Part shown: in pieces, positions 8,544 to 17,348 of the stretch
Position numbering within the stretch: position 1 is the first letter of the stretch
Layout: the number at the start of each line of letters is the position of its first letter
NCBI GenBank assembly: GCA_947258385.1
Contig: CAMYII010000057.1
Location: forward strand, 1 to 49,646
Source of the DNA: Acidiferrobacterales bacterium
GTDB lineage: Bacteria > Pseudomonadota > Gammaproteobacteria > Acidiferrobacterales > SZUA-150
Length of the DNA: 49,646 nt
Direction of reading: 5' to 3'
Notes under the pieces: generated by a model
Seen by the model: the letters and a program-made list of their open reading frames with translations, nothing else
Told to the model about the DNA's origin: nothing
Database searches by the model: none
Translations under genes and position numbers: made by a program

Positions 8544-11156
8544 ATGAACAGCGCAGAGATTCGACAACGCTTTTTGGATTTTTTCCGACGCCACGGGCAC
8601 GAGGTGGTGCCCTCGAGCCCGTTGGTGCCGGCCAATGATCCGACGCTGCTGTTTACCAATGCCGGCATGGTGCAGTTCAAGGACGTGTTTCTGGGCCTGG
8701 AAAAGCGCGCCTATGCCCGCGCGGCATCCTCCCAGCGCTGCGTGCGTGCCGGCGGCAAGCACAACGATCTGGAGAACGTGGGCTACACCGCGCGCCACCA
8801 TACGTTTTTCGAGATGCTGGGCAATTTCAGCTTCGGCGACTATTTCAAGCGCGAGGCGATTGCCTATGCGTGGGAATTCCTGACCCGCGAGTTAGCGCTC
8901 GCGCCGGACAGGTTATGGGTGACGGTCTACAAGGATGACGATGAGGCGGCCGACATCTGGCTTAGCGAGATCGGGGTCGATGCGAAACGCCTGAGCCGTC
9001 TGGGTGAGAAAGATAACTTCTGGTCCATGGGCGACACCGGCCCGTGCGGCCCCTGTTCGGAGATTTTCTACGACCATGGCCCTGAGGTCGCCGGCGGTCC
9101 GCCTGGTACCCCCGAAGAGGACGGCGATCGCTATGTCGAGATCTGGAACCTGGTATTTATGCAGTACAACCGGGACAGCAAGGGGAAACTGACGCCTTTG
9201 CCGAAGCCCTCAGTGGACACCGGGATGGGGCTCGAGCGCCTGGCTGCCGTCATGCAGGGCGTGCACAGCAATTACGACATCGATCTGTTTCAGAATCTCA
9301 TCAAGGCGGTTTCGGATTTATCCGGTGCGCCGGACCTGACGAATCCTTCGCTCAGGGTCATCGCGGATCATATCCGCTCCTGCAGCTTCCTGATCACAGA
9401 CGGTGTCTTACCGTCCAATGAAGGGCGTGGCTATGTTCTGCGGCGTATTATCCGGCGCGCCGCGCGTCACGGTCACAAGTTGGGCCTCGACGGGCCCTTC
9501 CTCTACAAACTGGTGCGGCCGTTGGTGGCAGAAATGGGCGCGGCCTATCCGGAGCTCAAAAAGACGCAACCCCGCATCGAAAGCGTGTTAGAGCGCGAAG
9601 AAGAAAAGTTCGCCAAGACCTTGGAGCGGGGCCTGAAGATCCTCGAGGAAGACATCAAGGAGTTGTCCGGGGACACCATCTCCGGTGAGACCGTGTTCGA
9701 GCTCTATGCGACTTACGGTTTTCCGGTGGATCTGACCAACGACATTGCGCGTGAGCGGGGCCTCACGCTCGATATGCAGGGCTACGGGCGCAAGATGAAG
9801 GAACATCAGGAACTCGGCGGCGCCGGGGAGCAGTTTGAGGTCGATTACAGCAAAAGAATCATACTCGAAGGCGAGACCGCGTTCACCGGGTATGAAAGCC
9901 TGGTCGATGAAGGCGAGGTTGTCGCGCTATTCAAGACCGGTGAGCCCGTGGAGGCCTTGAAGAAGGGCGAGGAGGGCATGGTGGTGCTGCGCAGGACGCC
10001 TTTTTACGCTGAATCCGGTGGTCAGGTCGGTGATCGGGGTACGCTCAGCGCCGGCAAAACCCGCTTCGAAGTCGTCGATACGCAGAAGCAGGGACAGGTA
10101 CACGTCCATATCGGTCGCTTGATCTCCGGTCGCATCACAAAGGGGGACAGGCTCAAGGCCGCGGTCGATGCCGCACATCGCCAGGCCACGGTCCTGAACC
10201 ACTCTGCGACTCACTTGATGCACGCTGCCTTGCGCGAGGTGTTGGGTGAGCACGTGCAGCAGAAAGGCTCTTTAGTCACACCCGATCGTCTGCGCTTCGA
10301 CTTCTCCCACTTCGAGCCGCTGAAGCCCGAGGAGCTGGCCGAGGTGGAGCGTATTGTAAACGAACAGATCCGGGAGAACGCCGATGCCGACGTCAGTGTC
10401 ATGTCCATGGACGAGGCGCTGGATGCCGGTGCCGTGGCGCTTTTCGGCGAGAAATACGGTGAGCAGGTCCGTGTGATGCGCATCGGGTTTTCTACGGAAC
10501 TCTGCGGTGGGACCCATGTCCATCGTGCGGGAGATATTGGTTTGTTCAAGATTGTGTCTGAAGGGGGGGTGGCGGCGGGTATCCGGCGTATTGAGGCAGT
10601 GACTGGACCGGGGGCGCTGGCCTATATCAATCAGGGCGAGGTCCAGTTGCAGCGCATCGCGGAGCGGCTGCGCGGCAGTCGCGAAGACGCCGAGACCAAG
10701 GTGGAGCAGTTGCAGCACCGGGTGCGCAGCCTGGAAAAGGAACTGGAGAAATTACAGGGCAAGCTCGCTACCGGTTCCGCGGGCAGTCTTGCGGATCAGG
10801 CGGTGGACGTGCACGGCGTCAAAGTGCTGGCGGCACGCGTGGATGGGACCGACGCCAAGGGGCTGCGGGAGGCCGTCGATCGCTTGCGCGACAAGCTGGG
10901 CCACGCCGCGGTCGTGCTCGCGGCGGTCCGTGAAGACAAGGTCTCCCTGGTGGCCGGTGTCACCAAAGACCTCACACAGCAGCTGCACGCCGGTGAATTG
11001 ATCAAGCAGGTGGCGGCCCAGGTCGGCGGCAAGGGTGGCGGGCGCGCCGATATGGCGCAGGCGGGAGGCGATAATCCTGCCGCTCTGGATGCGGCGCTGG
11101 CAGGGGTCACGGGCTGGGTGGAAGATCAACTGTCCCGGGACACAGGCGCGCGATGA
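8544..11156 (+). CDS. alaS: Alanine--tRNA ligase
   Basis: A class II aminoacyl-tRNA synthetase that charges tRNA-Ala and edits mischarged serine and glycine. The 870-aa length is standard. The catalytic domain carries the motif 2 region ([18 protein letters not shown], residues about 84-101) and the GMGLERL motif 3. The editing domain has zinc ligands HSATH near residue 552 and CGGTH near residue 653. The C-terminal coiled-coil (about 690-740) and C-Ala domain ([15 protein letters not shown]) are intact. The gene lies between recX and lysC, as in many gammaproteobacteria. Confidence 0.99.
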   Translation: MNSAEIRQRFLDFFRRHGHEVVPSSPLVPANDPTLLFTNAGMVQFKDVFLGLEKRAYARAASSQRCVRAGGKHNDLENVGYTARHHTFFEMLGNFSFGDYFKREAIAYAWEFLTRELALAPDRLWVTVYKDDDEAADIWLSEIGVDAKRLSRLGEKDNFWSMGDTGPCGPCSEIFYDHGPEVAGGPPGTPEEDGDRYVEIWNLVFMQYNRDSKGKLTPLPKPSVDTGMGLERLAAVMQGVHSNYDIDLFQNLIKAVSDLSGAPDLTNPSLRVIADHIRSCSFLITDGVLPSNEGRGYVLRRIIRRAARHGHKLGLDGPFLYKLVRPLVAEMGAAYPELKKTQPRIESVLEREEEKFAKTLERGLKILEEDIKELSGDTISGETVFELYATYGFPVDLTNDIARERGLTLDMQGYGRKMKEHQELGGAGEQFEVDYSKRIILEGETAFTGYESLVDEGEVVALFKTGEPVEALKKGEEGMVVLRRTPFYAESGGQVGDRGTLSAGKTRFEVVDTQKQGQVHVHIGRLISGRITKGDRLKAAVDAAHRQATVLNHSATHLMHAALREVLGEHVQQKGSLVTPDRLRFDFSHFEPLKPEELAEVERIVNEQIRENADADVSVMSMDEALDAGAVALFGEKYGEQVRVMRIGFSTELCGGTHVHRAGDIGLFKIVSEGGVAAGIRRIEAVTGPGALAYINQGEVQLQRIAERLRGSREDAETKVEQLQHRVRSLEKELEKLQGKLATGSAGSLADQAVDVHGVKVLAARVDGTDAKGLREAVDRLRDKLGHAAVVLAAVREDKVSLVAGVTKDLTQQLHAGELIKQVAAQVGGKGGGRADMAQAGGDNPAALDAALAGVTGWVEDQLSRDTGAR

Positions 11157-11259
11157 GTCAAGGCGCAGCGCCATGGTGGCCCGGCCTTGGCTTTCTTTAC
11201 TCGATTTCCAAAAAACGGTTTAATCCGTGCGGTTTTTCATTCGTAGCAGAACGCTTTAC

Positions 11260-12489
11260 ATGGCACTCATAGTCCAAAAATACGGCGGCACCTCGGTGGC
11301 CAATCCTGAGCGCATCAAGGCGGTGGCCGAGAAGGTCGCGGTAACGCGGGCCGCCGGGCATGATCTGGTGGTGGTGGTCTCGGCCATGAGCGGGGAGACC
11401 AACCGCCTGCTGGCGCTCGCCACCGAGGTTCATCCGGAGCCGCCGGCGCGGGAACTGGACGTGCTGCTCGCCACCGGCGAGCAGGTGACGATCGCCTTGC
11501 TCACCATGGCATTGCACCTGCGCGGTTATCAGGCGCGTTCGTATACGGGCCATCAGGTGCACATTCTGACCGACAATATCCATGGCAGGGCCCGCATCGT
11601 CGACATCGATGATGTCCGGGTCCGCAGCGATCTGAGCCACGGCCGTGTGGTGGTGGTGGCCGGCTTTCAGGGGGTGGACCAGGAGGGCAATATCACCACC
11701 CTGGGCCGCGGCGGCTCGGACACCACGGCGGTGGCCATGGCGGCGGCGCTGGAGGCCGATGAGTGCCAGATTTACACCGATGTCGAAGGGGTCTACACCA
11801 GCGATCCACGCATCGTCCCGCAGGCACGCCGGCTCGACCGCATCACCGTGGAAGAGATGCTGGAAATGGCCAGTCTGGGCGCGAAAGTGCTGCAGCCGCG
11901 CTCGGTGCAATTCGCCGGCAAATACAAGGTTCCGCTGCGGGTGCTATCGTCGTTCGAAGAGGGCCCAGGCACCCTCATTGCGCATGAGGAAAATGAAATG
12001 GAACAGGCACTGATTTCGGGCATCGCGTTCAATCGCGACGAGGCCAAGCTGACCATAATGGGGGTACCTGACCAGCCCGGTGTGGCCTCCCAGATCCTCG
12101 GCGGGGTGTCCGATGGCAATATCAACGTCGACATGATCGTCCAGAATGTGGGGGCCGATGGGACCACGGACTTCACTTTTACCGTCCACCGCAGCGATTA
12201 CCAAAAGGCGAGGAAAATCCTGGAGGGGATTGCCGCGAAATTATCCGCGCGGGGGGTGACGGGGGATGATAAAATTGTGAAAATCTCGGTTGTCGGGGTC
12301 GGCATGCGTTCGCATACTGGCATTGCCAGCACCATGTTTCGCACCCTGGCGGCGGAGGGTATCAATATCCAGATGATTTCCACCTCGGAGATCAAAATCT
12401 CCGTGGTTGTGGAGGAGAAATATCTGGAACTCGCCGTGCGGGCTTTACATACGGCTTTTGGTCTGGACAGCGGAAACGGAGCCGAATAG
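11260..12489 (+). CDS. lysC: Aspartate kinase
   Basis: Phosphorylates aspartate, the first step to lysine, threonine, methionine and diaminopimelate. The 409-aa protein starts [19 protein letters not shown] (kinase motif KYGGTSV), has the [14 protein letters not shown] and [13 protein letters not shown] segments, and ends in two ACT domains (about 265-340 and 345-409) typical of feedback-inhibited monofunctional aspartokinases. An upstream GTG at 11227 would add 11 residues not seen in the family, so the ATG at 11260 is chosen. It is followed by a long leader and csrA. Confidence 0.97.
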   Translation: MALIVQKYGGTSVANPERIKAVAEKVAVTRAAGHDLVVVVSAMSGETNRLLALATEVHPEPPARELDVLLATGEQVTIALLTMALHLRGYQARSYTGHQVHILTDNIHGRARIVDIDDVRVRSDLSHGRVVVVAGFQGVDQEGNITTLGRGGSDTTAVAMAAALEADECQIYTDVEGVYTSDPRIVPQARRLDRITVEEMLEMASLGAKVLQPRSVQFAGKYKVPLRVLSSFEEGPGTLIAHEENEMEQALISGIAFNRDEAKLTIMGVPDQPGVASQILGGVSDGNINVDMIVQNVGADGTTDFTFTVHRSDYQKARKILEGIAAKLSARGVTGDDKIVKISVVGVGMRSHTGIASTMFRTLAAEGINIQMISTSEIKISVVVEEKYLELAVRALHTAFGLDSGNGAE

Positions 12490-12826
12490 GATTCTGTCCT
12501 GATCGGAGTGTCGGCTGGCACGGAAGCTGCATATCAGAAGGCAGGAGTAGCTGGCTGGCTATCCAGGGATAAAACCGAAAAAATACAATAACTCAGTTAG
12601 TTAGCCGGCATACACCGGGCAGGAATCAGCCGTTATTTGGGTCGATTATGCCTATTTGAGCAGTAGTGCAGATACCAAGGACGTCACAACAAGTGCCTGT
12701 GAGTGTCAGGTGGAAGAAGACAAGGACGCGGAATCGAGGGAGCATTCGGTCTGATTGGACTGGAAGCAGCAGGTTTCTTAAGTATGGGTTTTGGATTGCA
12801 GTACAGACTGTGAGGGGTATAGCACG
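12490..12826 (+). other. csrA leader region rich in GGA trinucleotides
   Basis: There is no gene here. I count about 13 GGA trinucleotides on the plus strand across 337 nt. GGA is the core of CsrA-binding sites, so translational autoregulation of csrA is plausible, but only some of the GGAs would sit in hairpin loops. A separate csrA promoter probably lies in this stretch. I could not choose one with confidence. Confidence 0.4.
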
Positions 12827-13009
12827 ATGCTAATATTAACGAGGCGTATAGGTGAGACACTGAACATCGGTGACGATGTCCAGGTGACGGTGCTTGGTGT
12901 GAAGGGTAATCAAGTCAGGATTGGTATTACGGCTCCGAAAGAGATTGCCGTGCACCGGGAGGAGATTTACGAGCGTATCAAGAAGGAGAAAGACGCCCAG
13001 GCTGGTTGA
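12827..13009 (+). CDS. csrA: Carbon storage regulator CsrA
   Basis: A small dimeric RNA-binding protein that represses or stabilises mRNAs by binding GGA motifs. The 60-aa sequence [17 protein letters not shown], then [15 protein letters not shown] and [16 protein letters not shown] is canonical, including the RNA-contacting R44-type residue (VHREEI). The start at 12827 has GAGGGG 8-9 nt upstream. An upstream in-frame start at 12791 adds 12 residues foreign to the family. The position between lysC and tRNA-Ser matches Pseudomonas-like gene order. Confidence 0.97.
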   Translation: MLILTRRIGETLNIGDDVQVTVLGVKGNQVRIGITAPKEIAVHREEIYERIKKEKDAQAG

Positions 13010-13085
13010 TTGTTGAGGTCAGGGGACGCTTCCGTCTTTACGACGTCCGTGCTGGCAGGTATCCTTGCGTGTGCATTACGACGTC

Positions 13086-13179
13086 GGAGAGATGGCCGAG
13101 CTGGCTGAAGGCGCTCCCCTGCTAAGGGAGTATGGGGCTAAAAACTCCATCGAGGGTTCGAATCCCTCTCTCTCCGCCA
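13086..13179 (+). tRNA. tRNA-Ser(GCT)
   Basis: Full cloverleaf with encoded CCA: acceptor GGAGAGA pairs with TCTCTCC, the D-arm has GCCGAGCTGGCTGAAGGC, the anticodon GCT lies at 13121-13123 within the CTCCCCTGCTAAGGGAG arm, a long variable arm is typical of serine tRNAs, and the T-arm carries GGTTCGAATCC. It lies downstream of csrA. Confidence 0.97.
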
Positions 13180-13230
13180 GTTCTTGAACCGATGGGCCTT
13201 TGAACTCAAAGGCCCATCGGTTCAAGAACT
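13179..13230. repeat. Perfect 25-bp inverted repeat at the tRNA-Ser 3' end
   Basis: Arms 13179-13203 and 13206-13230 are perfect reverse complements separated by two bases. The left arm begins at the last base of the tRNA CCA. As RNA it would form a very long hairpin without a following T-run, so it is not a standard intrinsic terminator. It could act in tRNA 3' processing or be a trace of integration. Confidence 0.9.
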
Positions 13231-13243
13231 GGGTGGCCGCTGG

Positions 13244-13306
13244 CTCCGGGGACCCGGAGAACGAGAAGCCTGTTGTACAGGACCTACGAATGCCGCGGAA
13301 CGCGGC
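13244..13306. other. Series of three short hairpins between the tRNA genes
   Basis: Three further stem-loops follow: CTCCGGG/CCCGGAG (13244-13259), CCTGT/ACAGG (13269-13281) and GCCGCG/CGCGGC (13292-13306). Right after them an 11-nt match to the tRNA-Ser 3' end (CTCTCTCCGCC, 13307-13317) appears. With the flanking 25-bp and 16-bp stems this makes five consecutive hairpins between the two tRNA genes. No known RNA family was recognised. Confidence 0.5.
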
Positions 13307-13329
13307 CTCTCTCCGCCCAACGCCGACTG

Positions 13330-13364
13330 ACAGCGAGGGCCTCTTCTGAAGAGGCCCTCGCTGT
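13330..13364 (+). terminator. Strong hairpin, probable terminator after tRNA-Ser region
   Basis: A 16-bp perfect stem (13330-13345 with 13349-13364) encloses the loop CTG. The downstream sequence has only a few T residues, so terminator strength is uncertain. It separates tRNA-Ser from the tRNA-Arg promoter. Confidence 0.6.
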
Positions 13365-13431
13365 TATGGTGCAGGTTCTAAAGTACGAGGATCTTAGCGA
13401 CTAGAGATCGAGGAATTTGGGAAAAAATCGG

Positions 13432-13461
13432 TTGAAAAACGCGTACTTTGTTGGCTATAGT
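13432..13461 (+). promoter_or_regulatory. Sigma-70 promoter for tRNA-Arg
   Basis: TTGAAA (13432-13437) and TATAGT (13456-13461) are separated by 18 bp. They lie about 70 nt upstream of the mature tRNA-Arg. Confidence 0.6.
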
Positions 13462-13530
13462 ACGCTCCCTCTCAGGCTCGTGCTGTTACTAGCTCCTCGT
13501 TTTCCTAGTTACTCGAACCTGGAATTTATT

Positions 13531-13607
13531 GCGCCCGTAGCTCAGCTGGATAGAGTACCTGGCTACGAACCAGGCGGTCGGAGGTTCGAATCCTTCCGGG
13601 CGCGCCA
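13531..13607 (+). tRNA. tRNA-Arg(ACG)
   Basis: Cloverleaf with encoded CCA: acceptor GCGCCCG pairs with CGGGCGC, D-arm GCTCAGCTGGATAGAGT, anticodon ACG at 13565-13567 and T-arm GGTTCGAATCC. The integrase remnant ends 15 nt downstream, so the tRNA 3' end probably served as an attachment site. Confidence 0.97.
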
Positions 13608-13622
13608 TTTGAACCTTTTCAA

Positions 13623-14572
13623 TCAAGCGGTTACCGCGTCCGCGGTCGCCGCTTTCGTTTTTAGCACAACCAGTGCCGGAGTTTTGCCGGACTTCTCCCC
13701 GCAGACCCTGCTTGCCGCTTCCTGCAACTCCTCGAGCTCGGGTGCGGAGTAGTGCGTGGTGATGTCACCGTTGCGATGTCCGAGCAGGACCTTCCTGGTC
13801 TCCACCGGCACGCCCGCGGCACGCAAGCGCCGGCCGAAGGTGTGCTTCAGGTCGTGCACACGTACACGGGACAACGCGGTTGCCGACGGCCAGTGAATCT
13901 CCAGGAACCGTTGGATGGCCTTATGACGCAGCTGTTGCCGGAGATCGGGATCCTTCTTCTGCCATGTAGTAAGCGGCTTTCTCCCCATTGCGGCTCTCTC
14001 CTGCTCATAGTCTTGAAGCGTATAGGTCAGTACCAACGGTTCTTTGGAATCACTGCGTTGACATCGGACTTCCGCCCGCATGTCAGTGCCTTCGCATTCC
14101 ACACTGTCCGCGATCCATGCGCATTCCGGGTCACTTCTCACCGCATCCATGGCGGCCAGGATTCGGGCCCGCTTCCATGAGGTGTTGTTGATGTTGTTCA
14201 CCGGATGGTCTCTGTAGGTAAAGACGTACTCGGAATGCTTCCCTCGTACCTCTTCAATCACCGATCTTGCGATCCGGTTCAACACCACCAATCGATCTTC
14301 CCTGTTCTTTACCACCTCGCCCGGCACGATGAACACCGAAGTGTCCAGCTCCGGGACCCGGACCTCCCAGTCCCAACGCAGTTGGCATACCTCCTGTTCC
14401 CGGCAACCCGTATTGACCTTGAACAGGCACATACGGGCCAAATGATCCGGGAGCGCCTGGAACAACTTATGTTGCTCCTCCCACGAAAGCGGGTATGGCC
14501 TGCGGGCATCGGTGACCGGAAGCATCTGGATCAGCGGGGCGGTCTCCAGCCAGGTAAGGCCGTTCTCGTCCC
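13623..14572 (-). pseudogene. Tyrosine-recombinase integrase, N-terminal half missing
   Basis: The catalytic part of a phage/island integrase oriented toward tRNA-Arg. Box I (NTGCREQEVCQLRW) supplies the first catalytic Arg. Box II reads HDLKHTFGRRLRAAG, with Lys where the canonical HxxR has Arg. The later LLGHRNGDITTHYS segment holds the second His and the nucleophilic Tyr. The frame is open to 14702, but the sequence upstream of about 14572 belongs to the secreted-protein gene in another frame, so the arm-binding and core-binding N-terminus is lost and no proper start exists. The right end lies 15 nt from the tRNA, as expected for an island integrated at the tRNA 3' end. Confidence 0.85.
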
Positions 14573-14901
14573 GCCATGTTGCCCTGGTCGTTGATGACGA
14601 AAATCGTCTGATTGGTGAGGCTGGGGTTCGAGCTATTCTCCAACTGGGTAGCGACGCCGTTGGCATCCCAGAACACTGGCCGCGCTTCGGCCTCGAACGC
14701 ACCGCCTGCGATGGAGGAACCCGCCGTCAGGCCCAGGTTATTGATAGAGCGGACCTGACTGGTATTAAAGCCGAGGTCCTCCAGTTGCAGGATGCTGAAT
14801 CCCGGGATGAAACCCGCTGTCGCGGCGGTGCTGAGCAGGCAGCCCAGCACTATTACGATGCCTTGCTTTTTCATGTACCGATGAGCATTGCCGAGTGTCA
14901 T
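14570..14901 (-). pseudogene. Secreted INN-repeat (HAF-type) protein, 3' truncated (copy 1)
   Basis: Starts MTLGNAHRYMKKQGIVIVLG with a good AGGAG site before ATG 14901 and a signal peptide ending near TAATAG. The mature part has repeats of the form INNxGxxxG (RSINNLGLTAGSSIAG, then FVINDQGNMAG), typical of HAF-repeat or PEP-CTERM-type extracellular proteins. After NMAG (about 14570) the frame enters integrase sequence and stops at 14467, so only about 110 authentic residues remain. It is paralogous to the remnant at 30950-31343. The function is unknown. Confidence 0.65.
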
Positions 14902-15305
14902 GTCTTCTTCTCCTCTGGGTTGAATTGCGCCTTGAACTGTAGCGGCGGGTTCTTCATCAACTAACAAGGGAGAGGCATGTTTATTCCGCTGATATTTGTG
15001 AAAGTTTTGTGATAACCAGTGGCTCAATGGGGGACATGATTCAGTGGGTACTGGCAATTGAAACCCACCTCACGATGTCCGGCCACCGCCCGTGGCGGAA
15101 CACCAGATGATTGGCTGTCTGAAAACGGATTGATTTGTAAGGCCTTTTCTCAAACCTTCATGGTTAAAACATTATCAATAGAACACTGCTTTTTTAAACC
15201 TTGGCTTTGTCATCTTATTGTCATCTCACTGAAAGCAGAACGTCATTTAACGCCGCTATCCTAGCCCCCGCTTAATAACCGTTAATTCTATGGGGGATCA
15301 TTGGT
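14902..15305. other. Intergenic region with oprP-family control sequences
   Basis: There is no gene. The left part holds the upstream region of the truncated INN-repeat gene (minus strand). The right part is AT-rich and holds the Pho-box array and the ribosome-binding site (GGGGGA, 8 nt before ATG 15306) of the Porin_O_P gene. Confidence 0.6.
15207..15262 (+). promoter_or_regulatory. PhoB box array and -10 for the phosphate porin gene
   Basis: Two strong half-sites TTGTCAT (15207-15213 and 15218-15224) are separated by CTTA, matching CTGTCAT-N4-CTGTCAT at 6 of 7 bases each. In the same 11-bp register follow CTGAAAG (15229-15235) and ACGTCAT (15240-15246). Exactly 10 bp later lies TATCCT (15257-15262), the expected -10 position for a PhoB promoter, where the box replaces the -35. 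Confidence 0.8.
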
Positions 15306-16493
15306 ATGACGAAGACAAAGGCCATTCTAGCAACAGCATCTGCGTTGATAGTGTCTACGATGGGATCTGAGGTACTGGCAGGTGTAACGGTCTACAAGGA
15401 TGGTGATAAATACATCAAGATCGGGGGCAGGGTGCAGTTGCAATACCATAGGCAAGACCCGGACACCGGCAGCCCTGATGATGAAACGACTGACGAGGTC
15501 TTTTTTCGTCGCCTGCGACCCTATATCGAGGGCAGTCTGCACAAGGATTGGAAGGGTAAGATCCAATGGGATATGGGCAAGGCCGAAGACGACAACGAAA
15601 TCGCGGTCAAGGACGCCTATATGCAGTATAGCGGTATTTCCAATACCAAGTTAATCATTGGTAATGCCCTGTTTCCATTTTCACGTGAGCAGCTAACTTC
15701 ATCAAAAAAACAGCAACTGGTCGAACGCACCTTTGTCGGTGATCACAATTACGGCGTGCCGGAACGCAATGCCGGTGTCCATATCAAAGGCGGGACCAGT
15801 TCGAAGCTCATTACCTATGGTGCCTCGTTTGCGAGCGCCGCCATTGATCCGGACTCCGAAAAGCTGGATTTCGATACACCGGTCAACAGTAATAGCGACT
15901 TCAATCAAGGCTGGATCGTGGGTGGACGCATCGACTGGCATCCTATGGGCGAAGTCAAGTTCGATCAAGGTGACTTTAATGGCAAACCGAAGTTCGCCGT
16001 AGGCCTGGCGGCCTTTTCCTGGTCGAATGATGACGACAACAATACCAATACGGATCCAGCAACAGGATTGGACACCAGTGCTGGTGATAAGCCCGATGTC
16101 GACGAGGTCACCGGTGCCGAAGTCAGCGCGGCCTTCCGGGGCTTCGGCCTATCGGTAGACGCGCAGTACAATACCTTCAGCGCGGATACCGTAGACGGTA
16201 CGGTTACCAGCGGTATTTATCAGAACGGCGACGCCGAGCTGGACAGCTATGCGCTGGAAGGCGGCTATATGTTGATACCCAGCAAGTTCGAGCTGGTTGC
16301 CGGCTACCAGGCCATAGAGGCTGATGCCGACGTCGCGACCGAGGACTGGACACGCACATCAGTGGGCCTGAACTGGTTTTTTCATAAACACGATATCAAA
16401 CTGCAGCTGACCCATCGCATGGGTGAGAACTTGAACGGTATCGATGGTAACGATGAAGACGAAACCTTCCTGCAGGCGCAGTATGTGTTCTAA
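15306..16493 (+). CDS. Phosphate-selective porin O/P family outer-membrane protein
   Basis: An outer-membrane channel of the Porin_O_P (OprP/OprO-like) family, expected to form a trimeric 16-stranded barrel that conducts phosphate or polyphosphate. The 395-aa protein has an N-terminal signal peptide (about 1-25, ending near VLAG), the early barrel motif IKIGGRVQLQY, the RRLRPYIEGSLHKDWKGKIQWDM segment characteristic of the family, and a C-terminal aromatic ending FLQAQYVF. A GGGGGA site lies 8 nt before the ATG. A strong Pho-box array upstream indicates induction by phosphate starvation. The gene opens the phosphate-scavenging island. Confidence 0.88.
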   Translation: MTKTKAILATASALIVSTMGSEVLAGVTVYKDGDKYIKIGGRVQLQYHRQDPDTGSPDDETTDEVFFRRLRPYIEGSLHKDWKGKIQWDMGKAEDDNEIAVKDAYMQYSGISNTKLIIGNALFPFSREQLTSSKKQQLVERTFVGDHNYGVPERNAGVHIKGGTSSKLITYGASFASAAIDPDSEKLDFDTPVNSNSDFNQGWIVGGRIDWHPMGEVKFDQGDFNGKPKFAVGLAAFSWSNDDDNNTNTDPATGLDTSAGDKPDVDEVTGAEVSAAFRGFGLSVDAQYNTFSADTVDGTVTSGIYQNGDAELDSYALEGGYMLIPSKFELVAGYQAIEADADVATEDWTRTSVGLNWFFHKHDIKLQLTHRMGENLNGIDGNDEDETFLQAQYVF

Positions 16494-16620
16494 TTCCAGG
16501 GATAGTTCATGATTAATGGAGTTCAGGGATGAAGTCTCGGACATGGATGTTCGCTTCTCCCTCTCAGAAAAGAGGTCGAAAAGGGGACAAGTCGTACGCC
16601 GTTACCGGCAACATATCTAG

Positions 16621-16749
16621 CAGGTTAAAATCCTGTCCGGGAAATTGCTCAATCACCTCGGTAGCACGGCAAGGCAGTACTTGAGCAATCAGATGCCGGA
16701 GGAATTGACGCAGGCGTTGTATGAGCCGAAGTTTATCTATTACTCGTAG
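16621..16749 (+). pseudogene. Short C-terminal gene remnant, unknown family
   Basis: A start-less open stretch of 42 codons (beginning QVKILSGKLLNHLGSTARQY and ending EPKFIYYS before TAG) has protein-like composition. An in-frame stop precedes it at once. I do not recognise the family. It could be chance. Confidence 0.25.
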
Positions 16750-16872
16750 GCCTTCGATGAGTCGAGGTGAAGTTCTATTCCTCGCTCCTTGAGCTTGCAG
16801 TCGTGCGCGTCGGGCGTCATCGCGGCCGAGCCGATCATCGACCGCGCGGCTTAGTCGTTGCAGCGGCTCGGC

Positions 16873-17097
16873 TCAGCCGGCGGCAAGCCCGTCGATCAAA
16901 ATCCTGATACGCGCTTCGTTGCGTTCCACGCTCGCCGTCAACTGAAACTGCGTGAGGGCGCGGTGCAGGTTCTGCTCCGGCCGGTCGATTTTAAAATACC
17001 GATTCCCTTGCAGATGGTCGGTCAGGAAGCGGACGCCAAACTCACCCCACGCGCGCCGAATTCTCCCACACGGATGTTCATCATGCCCAGCCGCCTC
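16873..17097 (-). pseudogene. C-terminal remnant resembling a phosphotransferase-family protein
   Basis: About 74 codons without a start, read from 17097 down to TGA at 16873. They include RAWGEFGVRFLTDHLQGNRY and RPEQNLHRALTQFQL. These resemble the C-terminal segment of APH-type phosphotransferases (N-acetylhexosamine-kinase or mucin-desulfatase-like proteins). The assignment is from memory of family motifs and is tentative. The rest of the gene is absent. Confidence 0.4.
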
Positions 17098-17159
17098 TCA
17101 TACCTGCGGTAACAGCGTTCGTCCAAATACGACGTACGACGAGTGTCGGCGTCAACAAG

Positions 17160-17204
17160 AGTTCAACAAAGGTTCATTGGTGTGTCACATCGATCTGGCA
17201 TTAA
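17160..17204 (+). promoter_or_regulatory. Candidate PhoB box array before the first phosphoesterase fusion
   Basis: Three CTGTCAT-like heptamers lie in 11-bp register: AGTTCAA (17160-17166), GGTTCAT (17171-17177) and GTGTCAC (17182-17188). Ten bp after the last lies CATTAA (17199-17204), a weak -10. It is weaker than the other Pho sites in the window, but the register and spacing are the same. Confidence 0.5.
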
Positions 17205-17227
17205 AGACAATCGGCGCAGTTGCTTTA

Positions 17228-17244
17228 TTGTCACCGGATGACAA
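17228..17244. promoter_or_regulatory. Palindrome TTGTCA-N5-TGACAA
   Basis: A perfect 6-bp inverted repeat with a 5-bp centre lies about 105 bp before the phosphoesterase start. It uses the same TTGTCA word as the Pho boxes but in inverted orientation, so it could be an operator for another dimeric regulator. Confidence 0.35.
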
Positions 17245-17348
17245 ATCTGGACCCCCTGCAGAGGCAGGGTAGGAATCCACACCGACGTTCACATTCCGAC
17301 CGGAATTTCCACAGGCGGAATCTTGACTGTTTCTTAAGGAGAACGATT

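Larger units (their letters stand above)
16494..17348. other. Decayed intergenic region
   Basis: There is no intact gene. It contains two short remnants (plus strand 16621-16749; minus strand 16873-17097), an isolated AAAAGGGGACA motif near 16579-16589 that resembles the end of RAYT-associated repeats, and the control region of the next gene (Pho-like repeats from 17160 and a TTGTCA/TGACAA palindrome at 17228-17244). The remnants suggest replacement or erosion of older genes between the porin and the phosphoesterase. Confidence 0.5.

Noticed and set aside
16611-16640. Possible second copy of a tRNA 3' end (GGTTAAAATCC, TCCGGG)
   Set aside because: It matches the tRNA-Arg T-arm only partly and lacks the acceptor sequence, so it is not accepted as an attachment site.
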